Shown piece after piece: positions 40,501 to 48,191 of a DNA stretch of 64,000 nucleotides. Under the pieces are notes generated by a model. It searched no databases and was not told the DNA's origin. It was given only the letters and a program-made list of their open reading frames with translations. Position 1 is the first letter of the stretch. Every line of letters starts with the position of its first letter. The position numbers were made by a program, and so were the translations under genes. Source of the DNA: Comamonas serinivorans (GTDB lineage: Bacteria; Pseudomonadota; Gammaproteobacteria; Burkholderiales; Burkholderiaceae_C); the NCBI RefSeq assembly GCF_002158865.1, contig NZ_CP021455.1, positions 1,798,001 to 1,862,000 of the forward strand, read 5' to 3'.

Positions 40501-41244
40501 CCCACGACCGAACGCGTGGGCGAGGCGGTGATGGCGGGCGCGTTCATGCCCGAGCCCGCGTCGGTGGCGTCGCATGACGCCGAACCGGCCAACCCGCCCA
40601 CCCGCGACGGAGCCGATGAACCCAGCCCGGTGGATGCTGGGGCATCGCCGCCGACCCTGTATGCGCGTGCGCCCGAGCAGCGGGTGCGGCCCGTGCCGCA
40701 GGCCCGGCCAGGCGGCCCGGTCATGCCGCGCGTGCTGCGCATCTCGCAGCCGGCCGATGCGGTGCCGGCCGGGGCGGTGTGTGCCGAGCGGTTTCACGAG
40801 CCGGCGTACGACGCGGTGCTGCAGGCCATGGTGGGCTGGGTGGTGCAGCACGAAGGGCCCATCCTGGACAGCGTGTTGGCGCGGCGCATCGCCCGCGCGC
40901 ACGGCTTTCAGCGCACGGGCAGCCGGATCCACGAGCGCGTGCTGCAGGTGGCTGGCCGCCTGGGCCACACCACGCAAGAGCCCGTGGGGTGCTTCCACTG
41001 GCCCGCCGATGGCGCGGACGCCGCCGGGCTGGCCTGCCGCACACCCGCCGATGCGGACAGCGTGCGCGACATCGAGGAGATCTGCATGCCCGAGCTGGTG
41101 TCGCTGGCGCGCTGGGTGCGGGCTCAGGGGCACCACGGTGACCAGGCCCTGGGCGCCATGGCGCGCGAATTGGGGCTGAGCCGGCTGCGCGCCGCCAGCC
41201 GCGAACGGCTGCAGGCGGCGGTGAACGCCGCGGCGGCGGCCTGA
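34513..41244 (+). CDS. Giant DUF4011 / SF1 helicase / Vsr-like nuclease / DUF3320 protein
   Basis: 2243 residues in one uninterrupted frame. Residues about 150-300 look transglutaminase-like: Cys241 (GLATCLDTTLLF), His267 (PGHAFAGVWL) and Asp285 could form a triad. The DUF4011 signature ARWQRKLLDLSLRNALLNF follows near 397-416. Walker A is GPPGTGKS (710-717). A long helical insertion separates it from Walker B DEASQ (1557) and GDPKQLPPTNFF (1581). The C-terminal helicase motif is LNVAVTRARHAL near 1792. A Vsr/MTES_1575-like nuclease spans about 1850-1940 (ESPFEAGV, RVDLGV, GVECDGATYH). DUF3320 lies at about 2075-2243. Proteins with this layout are found in bacterial defence islands and are candidates for acting on foreign DNA. 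That role is inference here; no classical defence genes flank it. It lies between glycan genes. Confidence 0.88.
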   Translation: MTDEPSQPAVLEDDAVDAGAGAPALHVRAGVAPKLNLSAFQNAVPALHELVIVNDTPVAVEGLTLTLTSSPAFVKPRTWHVESVGPGETYHLSQLDVQLDGALLSRLTEAESATLHLALRSRREPERLLASAEVGVELLARNQWGGLDHLPELVAAFVQPNDPAVDRVLKGAALALEAAGKPGALDGYAQGATRAWELASAIWTSVLQLKLHYALPPASFEHAGQKVRSPGQILDAGLATCLDTTLLFAACLEQARLNPLLVFTPGHAFAGVWLRDEEFATPVVDDITAVRKRLKLRELLVFETTLAAQSPAASFSQAIAQAERQLDEAQADAFELAIDVKRARMSRIRPLALAESPQPATPEAAPGEQALTLESAPELPAEVQGEAPAAALDPRDRLARWQRKLLDLSLRNALLNFKPGKKALVLEASATALEDALSGGQSIRLLPAPELMQGQDPRSLQLHEARSLEDLRRAHAAEALARRQVFIAVAQDELELRLVELYRSARLALQEGGANTLFVALGFLSWMRADKPDTRLQAPLILLPVTLDRTSVRSGFTLHLHEDEALFNPTLVEMLRQDFQLELGVPTGDLPRDDAGLDIAGIWASVRQAIKDMRGWEVSEDVVLAMFSFAKYLMWKDLTERTGDLRESPVVAHLLDTPREPYPSSTPFPDTARLDRDYPPQAVFSPLPADSSQLSAVMAAAQGKDFVLIGPPGTGKSQTIANLIAQCLAEGKRVLFVAEKIAALEVVYRRLRAVGLGDFCLELHSSKSRKLEVLGQLQNAWEARGEVNADDWHAKAQALARVREQLSTYVERLHWRHGNGLSVYAAIGSVTAGAALPQLGLSWPSADTHDAAALADLRELVARLQANAQAVGADALAAGPLALVHVSDWSARWQQQLMQAAQSVHTLGREFESAAVELQTLVGVNWPTLGRQTRAALGVLASILPPASAQDWRFCASADSEAVCAELGAARELLSQHRAHSAQLVAPWPATLQARLAQAAGLLAQRQRLQAELGQPWSATVAADLAQGLRGIEELQRLRAGLSVSYGAEAGQLNAAQLLRDWTKAEQAIWPLSALGKRKVRQALEAAIDGTGEARVADDLAALARIKRLREEVAALPLDAAAEVWAGERTRLPPAQAALQAHAALQAARAHQPFALDGLEPALQGECGERWAAEARRLKALHALDRDLAACADLAEVSHGLWRGPDTDVALLRAALAFEQDRLDLARRGRLPSAHAEVAQGLAGPVLQQQHAVLTARGAVEVQLLSRQALADRCPGVWQGLDTDEAALERALRFHASLKAALAGLGLPLDQLLQVRQRLQQTVWGAEPAVQAALGPACHRVQTALAGLHGAVDALCRAAGQPAAVQQAFGDQPPAQLVDAAAHLTAQAHDLHAWCAWRLAQTEARDLGLGALVDALVSGVVSTAQLPQAFEVNYARWWLDEAVDGDEVLKRFVAAEHERRIQAFRALDDEFTAITRQWIRARLCADLPVMDGVQRSSEWGILRREMAKKRQHLPLRQLLQAIPSAVLQLAPCLLMSPLSIAQYLSADARHFDLVVFDEASQIPVWDAIGAMARGRQVVMVGDPKQLPPTNFFDRTDNADDDAQVVEGDLESILDECLGASLPTRNLSWHYRSRHESLIAFSNHRYYGGGLVTFPSPFTQDQAVSLHVVQGRYEKGGARTNLPEARALVADLVAQLRSPEVGQAGLTLGVVTFNAEQQRLIEDLLDEERRQDPGLEPFFSDAGLEPVFVKNLESVQGDERDIMYFSITYGPDPAGVLSMNFGPLNRDGGERRLNVAVTRARHALRVFASLRGDQIDLSRTQAAGVRDLKHFLEFAERGAKALAEAHQGSVGDFESPFEAGVAQALRQQGWQVHAQIGASSFRVDLGVVHPDLPGRYLAGVECDGATYHRSATARDRDKLREAVLRGLGWEIERIWSTDWWVNPGGTLARLHARLNALLAADRRRRAAEAAARPVTPALAEPAAQADGHVPMPDGAQAPTTERVGEAVMAGAFMPEPASVASHDAEPANPPTRDGADEPSPVDAGASPPTLYARAPEQRVRPVPQARPGGPVMPRVLRISQPADAVPAGAVCAERFHEPAYDAVLQAMVGWVVQHEGPILDSVLARRIARAHGFQRTGSRIHERVLQVAGRLGHTTQEPVGCFHWPADGADAAGLACRTPADADSVRDIEEICMPELVSLARWVRAQGHHGDQALGAMARELGLSRLRAASRERLQAAVNAAAAA

Positions 41245-41270
41245 TCGGCCCGTTGACCGAAGGTGGCCCC

Positions 41271-42581
41271 ATGGCGCTGACACCGGCCCGTTCTCCCCAC
41301 CTGGCGCGTGCCGTGGCCGTGCTGCTGGCGGGCGGCGCGGCGGCGCAGCTGCTGCCGTTGCTGCTGGGGCCGGTGCTGGCGCGGCTCTACAGCCCGGCGG
41401 CCATGGGGCTGTACACCGCGTTCGCGGCCTGGGCCGCCACCCTGGCGGTGGCGGCGTGCGGACGCTACGACTTCGCGCTGCCCCTGGCCCGCGACGAGGC
41501 CGAGGCCGAGGGCCTGCTGGCCCTGTGTGTGCGCATCGGGATCGGTGTATCGCTGAGTATGGTGCTGTTGTCGATCGTGTGGATTGTGCTGTGGCCGGAT
41601 ACCAGCCATCTGGTGGCCTGGCTGGCACCCCTGGTGGCCCTGATGGCCTGGGTGCAGCTGCGCGTGATGTGGGCCACGCGCGCCCAGGCGTTTCAGGCCA
41701 TGGCGCTCAGCCGTTTCGTGCAGTACGGGGCCGTGGCGCTGCTGCAGGTCGCGGTGGCCTGGGGGGCGATGGGCGCGCCGGGCCTGCACGCAGCGTGGGG
41801 CGGACCGCTGCCGGCCGAGCAGGCCTGGCTGCTGGTGGCCAGCCAGGCCGTGGCATTGGGGCTGGCCGCCTGGGTGCTGCGCCGGCCGGCGCCGCGCCGG
41901 GGCTGGCTGCGCGCGGCCTGGCCACCGGCCGATGCGCCCGGGCTGCGGGAGTTGGCGCGGCGCCACCGCGACTTTCCGCTGCTGAACGCGCCGCATGCCT
42001 TGCTGGGCGCGCTGCAGGACGCGCTGGCCGTGGCCCTGATCCTGGCGTTCACGGGCGACGTGGCGGCCGGCTTCTGGGGCCTCGCGCTGCGTTACCTGAA
42101 GGCGCCCGCGGCCCTGGTCGGCCAGGCGGTGTCGCAGGCGGTGTACCCCCGGCTGGCGCAGACGTCGGTGGCCGAAGGGCGGCGCCTGGTGCGGCGCCTG
42201 CTGGCGCTGCTGGCGGCCCTGGGTGTGTTGGGGGCGGCGCTGCTCATGCTGGTCGGGCCGGCGCTGTTCGCCTGGGCCTTTGGCGAGCCCTGGCGGCCTG
42301 CGGGTGAGCTGGCGCGGGCGCTGGCCCCTTACATCGCCGTGCATTTCGTGGCGGCGCCGCTGGCGGTGGTGACCATGGCCTGGCAGGCCCAGGCCTGGGC
42401 GTTCAAGCTCGCCCTGGTCGGGCAGGCGGTGTTCCTGCTGGCGCTGGCGCTGGGCCTGTGGCAAGGCGGTCTGCAGGGCGCGGCCTGGGCCGTGTCGCTG
42501 GCCATGCTGCCGTACTTCGGCTGGTATTTCTGGCGCCTGGCGAACTGGCCGCTGGCGCCCAAAGGCCGAGAGGCGGCGTGA
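41271..42581 (+). CDS. Polysaccharide flippase (Wzx/MATE-like)
   Basis: 436 residues with about 12-14 hydrophobic helices. The start region (LLAGGAAAQLLPLLLGPVLARLYSPAAMGLYTAFAAW) is the characteristic first part of polysaccharide/lipid-linked oligosaccharide flippases, and RELARRHRDFPLLNAPHALL fits the middle part. It moves undecaprenyl-linked sugar units across the inner membrane. ATG 41271 with GAAGGTGG upstream is preferred to the TTG at 41253. It follows the giant helicase by 26 nt and may be co-transcribed with it. Helix 4 contains a likely repeat copy in frame (SMVLLSIVWIVLWPDT), in a less GC-rich stretch. Confidence 0.82.
   Translation: MALTPARSPHLARAVAVLLAGGAAAQLLPLLLGPVLARLYSPAAMGLYTAFAAWAATLAVAACGRYDFALPLARDEAEAEGLLALCVRIGIGVSLSMVLLSIVWIVLWPDTSHLVAWLAPLVALMAWVQLRVMWATRAQAFQAMALSRFVQYGAVALLQVAVAWGAMGAPGLHAAWGGPLPAEQAWLLVASQAVALGLAAWVLRRPAPRRGWLRAAWPPADAPGLRELARRHRDFPLLNAPHALLGALQDALAVALILAFTGDVAAGFWGLALRYLKAPAALVGQAVSQAVYPRLAQTSVAEGRRLVRRLLALLAALGVLGAALLMLVGPALFAWAFGEPWRPAGELARALAPYIAVHFVAAPLAVVTMAWQAQAWAFKLALVGQAVFLLALALGLWQGGLQGAAWAVSLAMLPYFGWYFWRLANWPLAPKGREAA
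41557..41602. repeat. Possible GTAT palindrome, copy S (inside flippase gene)
   Basis: GTAT to ATAC with exactly 46 nt and TCG at the usual inner position, but the right inner trimer is GTG and palindromy is poor. It is translated with ATG and GAT-ACC in frame, as in copies B and Q. The fixed spacing supports it; chance cannot be excluded. Confidence 0.4.
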
Positions 42582-42637
42582 CGCCATCCGGCCGGTTGGC
42601 CTTCAAGGGCCTGGCGCCGGCACACCGGTGATGAGCA

Positions 42638-42683
42638 GTATGGGATGGTTGCCGTTCATGTTACATCGGGAATCGGTGAATAC
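42638..42683. repeat. 46-bp GTAT palindrome, copy J
   Basis: Full layout with TTGCCGTTCATG and ACATCGGGAA, flanked by GCA and TGC, 46 nt. It lies 56 nt past the flippase stop, before the 3' end of a convergent gene. Confidence 0.93.
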
Positions 42684-42785
42684 TGCCAAGCTGGGTTGAC
42701 CAGACCGCCAACCCGCAGGTGCATCGTGATGCCGTGCAGGCCCGAGCGCACGCGCGGCCAGCCCGCAGATCGACACGCTCGCGGG

Positions 42786-43855
42786 TCAACCGGGCAGACG
42801 CTGGCGCAGCCGCCAGCCCAGCCACAGGCCGACGCCGCACGCCACGGCGAACACCCAGCCCGACACGGCCGCGGCCATGATGCCCGACAACAGCGTGCCC
42901 ACGGTGCACCCCAGGGCCAGCATGGCGCCCCAGCCCATCAGCAGGCCGCCGAGCAGGTTGCGCCAGACCTCGTGCCGCGTGGGCCATTGCAGGCGAAAGC
43001 TGCCCGACCCTGCCGCCGCCGCGAACGAGCCCAGCACCAGCGCCGCGATGAAGGCGCCGTTGCGCGTCCACAAGCCGTTTTTCACCGCCGTGATGCAGCC
43101 ACGAAAGCTGTCCAGCCCCTGCAGGGTGTCGGGCAGCAGGCCGGCCGCGTGGGCGCCGGTGCGGCCCCAGCTGCCCAGCTCGGCCGTCACGCCCAGCGGG
43201 GCCACGCGCAGGAAGGCCACCGTGGCGATGCCGGCCACCAGCGCGCCGGCGCATCGGCCGCAGGGGTGCGGTGCAGGCGCAGCAGCACCAGCGCCACGCC
43301 GCCCAGCAGTGCCAGCTGCAGCAGCAGCGAGCCGCCGTAGCCCAGGTGGTGCGGCAGCCAGAGCACGGGCGCGCCATGCACGGCGTTCAGGTACAGCGTG
43401 TTCCAGCACAGGAAACCCAGCGCGAAGCCGATCACCGTGCCGGCCAACGCCAGCAGCGTGCCCAGCGCGCCTTCGCCCAGCCGGTACAGCTGGGCGCTGA
43501 TGCACGAGCCGGCCAGGGCCATGCCCAGGCCGAACGCCAGTGCGCCCAGCACCAGCACCCAGCTCACGGGGCCGATGTGCGCGTTGGGGGGCAGCCGCGG
43601 CAGCTCGGGGGCGGGCAAAAACGCGCCGAACACCGCGTGGTAGCCCAGCGTGCCCAGGGCCAGCGCCAGGGTGATGCCCCACAGCCCGCGGGCGTCGCGC
43701 CGCTCGAGGAAATCGCGCGCATCGCAGTAGAAGCACAGGCGGGTGCGCTGCAGCACCACGCCCAGCGCGGCGCCCAGCCACAGCGAGAGCACGAGGTCAG
43801 GGCCCAGGTCGGCGTGCACAACGTGGCCCTGCAGCAGCGCCAGCACGGCGGCCAC
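42786..43855 (-). pseudogene. YeeE/YedE-family thiosulfate permease-like gene, frameshifted
   Basis: Two overlapping minus-strand frames encode the two halves of a YeeE/YedE (TsuA-like) membrane protein of about 355 residues. The N-terminal half has QRTRLCFYCDARDFL and LAGSCISAQLYRLGEG, with conserved Cys. The C-terminal half has FRGCITAVKNGLWTRNG and LALGCTVGTLLSGIM. These Cys-containing loops line the thiosulfate path in studied homologues. The frames join if one base is missing near 43246-43252. The start is uncertain: GTG at 43855 is the first usable codon, but similar hydrophobic sequence (RLLLAPLAVAAVL) continues upstream, so another shift near the true start is possible. The nearby rhodanese gene makes a thiosulfate function plausible. 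Confidence 0.78.
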
Positions 43856-43932
43856 GGCCAGCGGCGCGAGCAGGAGACGGCCTGGCGGCAGCCAGGATGT
43901 GGGAGGTGGATGCGCGGTGGGGGTGAGGTCAT

Positions 43933-44331
43933 GGCGTGGGGCTTCGCAATAGGGGTGAGGACGGGCGGCGGGCGCGCGCTGCGGCTGCGCGGCAGGTCAG
44001 GGGCGGGGCATGGGTGTGTTTGTGGGTGTGGGGCAGGGTGCGGATTCGCGGTCGCCCGTGGTCATGGCCGGGCGCTCGTGGGCAGGCATCAGGGCGGGCG
44101 TTGCGGTTCGCGGGATGCGTCTGCCGCGCTGGCCCGTCGCGGCTTGGCGTCGAGGCGTCGTTGCATGGGCGAGACCGACACCGACGACGCGTACCGGCGC
44201 CTTGGGCTGCGGATGCGGGCGCCGTGAGCAGTTGCAGCACATGGGCCGATGGCTGCGGACGCTGGCGCGTCGACCGCTGCGCAGTCTGGTGCAGCGCTGC
44301 ACCGGATGGCATCGGGTGGCGAAGGGTTGGC
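43933..44331. other. Intergenic region between permease and rhodanese genes
   Basis: No recognisable gene; a Gly/Arg-rich composition in several frames only reflects high GC. The terminator of the rhodanese gene follows at its right border. Confidence 0.45.
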
Positions 44332-44368
44332 AAAAAAAGGCCGGTCCAAGCCATGCTCGGAACCGGCC
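44332..44368 (-). terminator. Terminator of the rhodanese gene
   Basis: GGCCGGT and ACCGGCC arms around 16 nt, followed by seven T on the minus strand. It lies about 110 nt past the rhodanese stop, with a palindromic repeat in between. Confidence 0.82.
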
Positions 44369-44419
44369 CAACACCAAGTCACCCGTCGACTCACCGCCAC
44401 AAAGTGTCTTACATCAGGG

Positions 44420-44465
44420 GTATGGGCTGATTGCCGATGTTCATGAATCGGACATGGGCGCATAC
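44420..44465. repeat. 46-bp GTAT palindrome, copy K
   Basis: GGGGTATG to CATACCC with inner GCCGAT and AATCGG, 46 nt between GTAT and ATAC inclusive. It lies 11 nt past the rhodanese stop codon (minus strand), inside its presumed 3' untranslated region. Confidence 0.93.
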
Positions 44466-44476
44466 CCTGTACTGAA

Positions 44477-45397
44477 TCATTTGCCCGTCCAGACCGTGCC
44501 GGCGAGGTTGGCCACGGGCACGCCCACGGCGTTGCCGTACTCCGTCCATGAACCGTCGTAGTTGCGCACCTCGTACCCCAGCAGCTTGCTCAGCGCGAAC
44601 CAGGTGTGGCTCGAGCGCTCGCCGATGCGGCAGTAGGTGATGACGGGCTTGCTGCCGTCGATGCCGACGGCGCCGTAGAGCTTCTTGAGCTCCTCCACGC
44701 TCTTGAACGTGCCATCGGCGGCCACGGCCTGGCTCCAGGGCACGTTCACGGCGCCGGGCACGTGGCCGGCGCGCACGGCCAGCTCGGCCACGCCGGGCGG
44801 CGCGATCACCTTGCCCGAGTACTCGTCGGCCGAGCGGATGTCCACCAGCTGGGTGGACGATTTCTTCTCGGCCGCGGCCACCACGTCAGGCAGGCGGGCG
44901 CGCAGTGTGGGGTTGGCCGCACTCAGGGTGATGTTGCCGGCCTTGGCTGTGGTCGCCAGCGGCGTGAGGGGACGCTTCTCGGCCTCCCACTTCTTGCGGC
45001 CGCCGTCGAGCAGCTTCACGTTGGGCACCTGGTAGACGTCGAACACCCAGGCGCCCCAGGCGGCGAACCAGTTGTTGTTGTCGCCGTACAGGATCACGGT
45101 GTCGCCGCTGGAGACGCCGGCCTTGCGCAGCGCGGCCTGCAGGGCGTCTCTGCTGGCGATGTCGCGCCGCACCGGGTCGACCAGGTCGGTGTGCCACACC
45201 AGGTTGGCGGCGCCCTGGATGTGGCCGCGCTCAAAGACACCGGGGTCCACGCTGACTTCCAGCACCTTGACCTTGGGGTCGCCGATGTTCTTCTCCAGCC
45301 AGTCCGTGCTGACCAGGAACTGGGCCGGTGACGCCTGGGCCGCCACCGTGGTGCCCGCCCACAGGGCCACCGCCACCATCCACTTCGTGCCGCGCAT
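44477..45397 (-). CDS. Exported two-domain rhodanese (thiosulfate sulfurtransferase)
   Basis: 306 residues with an N-terminal signal peptide ([23 protein letters not shown]), so it acts in the periplasm. The first rhodanese domain (VSTDWLEKN..., [14 protein letters not shown]) lacks the active cysteine and is structural. The second has the active loop [13 protein letters not shown] with Cys256. CRIGERS resembles the thiosulfate-type loop (CRxGxR) rather than the mercaptopyruvate type. ATG 45397 has GAGGAG 7 nt upstream; the frame extends further without likeness. With the YeeE-like permease gene next to it, a thiosulfate uptake and handling module is likely. Confidence 0.88.
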   Translation of the reverse strand: MRGTKWMVAVALWAGTTVAAQASPAQFLVSTDWLEKNIGDPKVKVLEVSVDPGVFERGHIQGAANLVWHTDLVDPVRRDIASRDALQAALRKAGVSSGDTVILYGDNNNWFAAWGAWVFDVYQVPNVKLLDGGRKKWEAEKRPLTPLATTAKAGNITLSAANPTLRARLPDVVAAAEKKSSTQLVDIRSADEYSGKVIAPPGVAELAVRAGHVPGAVNVPWSQAVAADGTFKSVEELKKLYGAVGIDGSKPVITYCRIGERSSHTWFALSKLLGYEVRNYDGSWTEYGNAVGVPVANLAGTVWTGK

Positions 45398-45564
45398 CGT
45401 TGTGCTCCTCATCTCATCCGAAAACCGCAGTCTCGGGGCGCGCGCCCCGTGCGCCAACGAAGTTGTCTGCATGTGCATGCGCGGTGCGCGCATATGCGGG
45501 GCCTGGGTGCGCCGGCGGCTGGTGCGCCGCGCGGCTGCGGCGACAATCCGGGGCAGAGACCTTC

Positions 45565-46269
45565 ATGCGCTTGTTTCCGTCACCCCTTCGCGTCCGCATC
45601 CGCGCCAGCGTCAACCGCCTGCGCCGCCAGCTCTGGCGGCTGCTGTTCGGTCGCCTGCTGTTTGGCGAGCGCAGCCAGGGGGCGCTGCGGCCGGCCACGC
45701 GGCTGTCGCCCACGGTGCTCATCGAGCACGAGGACCGCCTGCGGCTGGCCGACGACGTCTTCATCGGCCATTTCGTGTTCATCGAGGCCAGCGCAGGCGT
45801 GGCCCTGAGCACAGGCGTGCAGGTCACCAATTTCGTGTCCATCGTCAGCCACTCGACGCACCGCAGCGTGCGTGTGGCCAAGGCCTTGTCGGGGCTGAGC
45901 CTGGACACGGCCGAGCAGGCCACGGGCTTGCCGGGGGACCGGCGCGAGGCCGTGACCGTGGGCGCGCACAGCTTCATCGGGCCGCACAGCACGCTGGAGG
46001 CCGGCACCCGGCTGGGCGCCTGTTGCCTGGTGGCCGCGCACAGCCGCGTGCGCGGCGTGGTGCCCGATTTCGCCGTGGTGGCCGGCAGTCCGGCGCAGGT
46101 GGTGGGCGACGTGCGGACGGGCGACGCCGCGTGGCTCACGCGCCTGGCTGGCGAGCACGGCCTGGATGGCGCCGAGCTGCAGGCGGCCTACCAGCGCTGG
46201 GTGCAGGCGGTGACGGCCTCGTCGCCCGGCGCGCCGGGGCTGCCGCAGGTCGGTGCGTGGCATGCCTGA
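45565..46269 (+). CDS. Left-handed beta-helix (hexapeptide) acyltransferase
   Basis: 234 residues. From residue 55 on the imperfect hexapeptide pattern of LbetaH acetyltransferases is visible (RLADDVFIGHFVFIEASAGVALSTGVQVTNFVSIVSHSTHRS; VTVGAHSFIGPHSTLEAGTRLG), ending in PDFAVVAGSPAQVVGDVR, the typical last coil. The SHSTHRS stretch may hold the catalytic His. Such enzymes O-acetylate sugars in surface polysaccharides. I use ATG 45565, the start that removes Arg/Pro-rich extension. It overlaps the next gene by 8 nt, so it is coupled with the glycosyltransferase. Confidence 0.85.
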   Translation: MRLFPSPLRVRIRASVNRLRRQLWRLLFGRLLFGERSQGALRPATRLSPTVLIEHEDRLRLADDVFIGHFVFIEASAGVALSTGVQVTNFVSIVSHSTHRSVRVAKALSGLSLDTAEQATGLPGDRREAVTVGAHSFIGPHSTLEAGTRLGACCLVAAHSRVRGVVPDFAVVAGSPAQVVGDVRTGDAAWLTRLAGEHGLDGAELQAAYQRWVQAVTASSPGAPGLPQVGAWHA

Positions 46270-47446
46270 GCCACGCTTGATGCCCTATCCCGCAACGGCC
46301 ATGTTGGCTGACTTGCCCGCTGAGCCGCCCGCCCGCCCGCTGCGCCATGTGCTGGTGGGTGATGGCGAGAGCCCGCACCTGCTGAAGTGGGCGCGCGCGT
46401 TGAGTCAGGCGCGCGTGCACGGCCAGTCCGTCGAGGTGTTCGCCGTCTCCACGCGGGGCTTTGTGCCCGATTGGGACGCCTGGGTGGCGCCCGAGCGGCG
46501 CCTGGCGCTGAACACCCGGCCGCAGCACGCGGGCGGCAACACCAGCCTGCTGAAGCAGCTGCCGCGCGTGGGGGCATGGCTGGCCCGCGTTGATGCCGAC
46601 TGGATCAACCCGCATTACCTCACGTCGAGCGGCACGCTGGCGCTGCTGGCCAAGCGCGTTTGGCGGCTGCGGGGGCGGGTGCTGGCCTCGGCCTGGGGCA
46701 GCGACATCCTGGTCACGCCCGAACGCAGCGCCGCGCTGCGCTGGCTGACCCAGGCCATCCTGCGCCAGGCCGACCTGTGCACCAGCGATTCGCACCACAT
46801 GAGCGCACGCATGCAGGCCCTGGGCGCGCGCGAGGTCATGACGTTTCCGTTCGGCCTCGAGGCCCTGCCGCCCGCAACCGACAGCCACGCGGCCGCCAAG
46901 CCGCCCTGGCTGTTCTTTGCCAACCGCGGGCTGGAGCCCATCTACCGCCCGCAGGCCGTGCTCGAGTTGTTTGCCCAGGTGCAGGCCCACCGGCCCGAGG
47001 CGCAGCTGGTGGTGGCCAACGACGGCAGCCTGCGCGACGCGCTGCAGGCCTGGGTGACGCAACATGGCCTGGGCGAGGCGGTCCGCTTCGTCGGTCGCCT
47101 GGACGCGGCCACGCAGGCGCAGCACTACGCGGCGGCGCGCTGGTACCTCAGCCTGCCCGCCAGCGATTCGGTGGCCGTCTCGGTGCTCGAAGCCATGGCG
47201 CACGGCTGCGTGCCGGTCTTGAGCGATCTGCCAGCCAACCGCGAACTCGTTGCGCACCGCGTCAACGGGCTGCTGGTGGGCGATGCCATTCAGGGTGCGA
47301 GGCAGGCCGTGCCCGAGCGCGACTGGCTCGAGGCGCTGGCCGAGGCGCCGCGCATCGCCGCGCGCAACCGCCAATGGGTGGCCGAGCACGCCGTGTTCGG
47401 CCCCTGTGTCGAGGCCCTGCTGAGGCGCATGCAGGCCATGGCTTGA
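46262..47446 (+). CDS. Glycosyltransferase, GT4-like (GT-B fold)
   Basis: 394 residues of GT-B type. The N-terminal domain starts RHVLVGDGESPHLLKWARALSQ and has INPHYLTSSGTLALLAKR and ASAWGSDILVTPERS. The C-terminal domain has FANRGLEPIYRPQAVLELFAQV, EAVRFVGRLDAATQAQHYAAARWYLSLPASDSVAVSVLEAMAHGCVPVLSDLPANREL, the GT4 donor-binding E-x7-E region. It transfers a sugar in surface-glycan synthesis; donor and acceptor are unknown. The ATG at 46262 lies inside the end of the acetyltransferase gene. Confidence 0.9.
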   Translation: MPEPRLMPYPATAMLADLPAEPPARPLRHVLVGDGESPHLLKWARALSQARVHGQSVEVFAVSTRGFVPDWDAWVAPERRLALNTRPQHAGGNTSLLKQLPRVGAWLARVDADWINPHYLTSSGTLALLAKRVWRLRGRVLASAWGSDILVTPERSAALRWLTQAILRQADLCTSDSHHMSARMQALGAREVMTFPFGLEALPPATDSHAAAKPPWLFFANRGLEPIYRPQAVLELFAQVQAHRPEAQLVVANDGSLRDALQAWVTQHGLGEAVRFVGRLDAATQAQHYAAARWYLSLPASDSVAVSVLEAMAHGCVPVLSDLPANRELVAHRVNGLLVGDAIQGARQAVPERDWLEALAEAPRIAARNRQWVAEHAVFGPCVEALLRRMQAMA

Positions 47447-47533
47447 GTGCCATCAGATCGCCATTGAGGCGTCCTTTTGATGTCAGGGCATCGAACAGGC
47501 CAGGGTTTGCCGCCCGTGTGCTCCTCGTGCAGC

Positions 47534-47556
47534 AAAAAGCCCGCCGAGGCGGGCTT
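47534..47556 (-). terminator. Terminator of the hypothetical gene 47613-48191
   Basis: AAGCCCGCC-GA-GGCGGGCTT hairpin followed by five T on the minus strand, 57 nt past the stop. On the plus strand the tail is weak, so it mainly serves the minus-strand gene. Confidence 0.82.
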
Positions 47557-47612
47557 GAATCAGGACGGTTTGCGCCCCACGCACAATGCCAATGTCAATG
47601 CGACGCCGAGGC

Positions 47613-48191
47613 TCAGTCCTCCATGGGCAGGCCCAGTTTGACCGATTTGAAGAATGGCCGACCCTGCAGCATCTCCAGACGCGAAAAGGATCGCGATGGC
47701 GTGGATGGCGCCTCATCTTCAACCTCAACGCGCAACGGCAAGATCAGCGTGCCTTCCAGGCTTGCGTTGCCTTGGTCATCATCCCCTTTGCCGTCGATGC
47801 GAATGCGGCAAGTCTGCAGGTAGCTGCCGGATATCCCCGGACGGTCTGAAATGTCCATCAGGCCGTGTTGCTCGCCCATGATGCGCTCGTAGTAATTGGC
47901 CGGCTTGAAGCCACCGCCAATCTTGTTGAGGCGCATCCCGTTTTCCAGCTCCATCGTCACTGTCGTGCGCCCCAGCAAACGCGTGTTGTTGCTCCTGCCC
48001 TCTTCCACAGAGTATTCCACCAGGCACTGCACCGCCGTGCTGCTTCGCACAGGAACCGGCGTGAATGCGCGCACATACACATGGGTGCTGCGTCCGGACT
48101 TGGAAAAGATGTCGGCATCGCCCCCGCTGACGTGGTTCAGGCGGGCAATGCGAACTTCAGTCTGCGGAAAAAAGTCAATGATCTTCGACAT
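47613..48191 (-). CDS. Hypothetical protein, no recognised family
   Basis: 192 residues from ATG 48191 (MSKIIDFFPQTEVRIARLN) with GGAGA upstream. It is soluble, without signal peptide or membrane helix. Many alternating hydrophobic residues suggest beta structure (STHVYVRAFTPVPVRS, TTVTMELENGMRLNK, CRIRIDGKGDDD, GTLILPLRVEVEDEA). Composition is noticeably less GC-rich than in neighbours, and codons such as AAT, ATT and TCA are frequent, which points to horizontal acquisition. An own terminator and an upstream inverted repeat support a real single-gene transcript. I do not recognise its function. Confidence 0.7.
   Translation of the reverse strand: MSKIIDFFPQTEVRIARLNHVSGGDADIFSKSGRSTHVYVRAFTPVPVRSSTAVQCLVEYSVEEGRSNNTRLLGRTTVTMELENGMRLNKIGGGFKPANYYERIMGEQHGLMDISDRPGISGSYLQTCRIRIDGKGDDDQGNASLEGTLILPLRVEVEDEAPSTPSRSFSRLEMLQGRPFFKSVKLGLPMED

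Noticed and set aside
34951..41628. 2225-codon open frame on the minus strand
   Set aside because: Antisense shadow of the giant helicase gene; no domain, and the plus-strand frame has clear motifs throughout.
47447..47533. Sequence after the glycosyltransferase with some inverted similarity (GCCATCAGATCGCCATTGAGGC)
   Set aside because: Lacks GTAT/ATAC and the fixed spacing; not a member of the repeat family.
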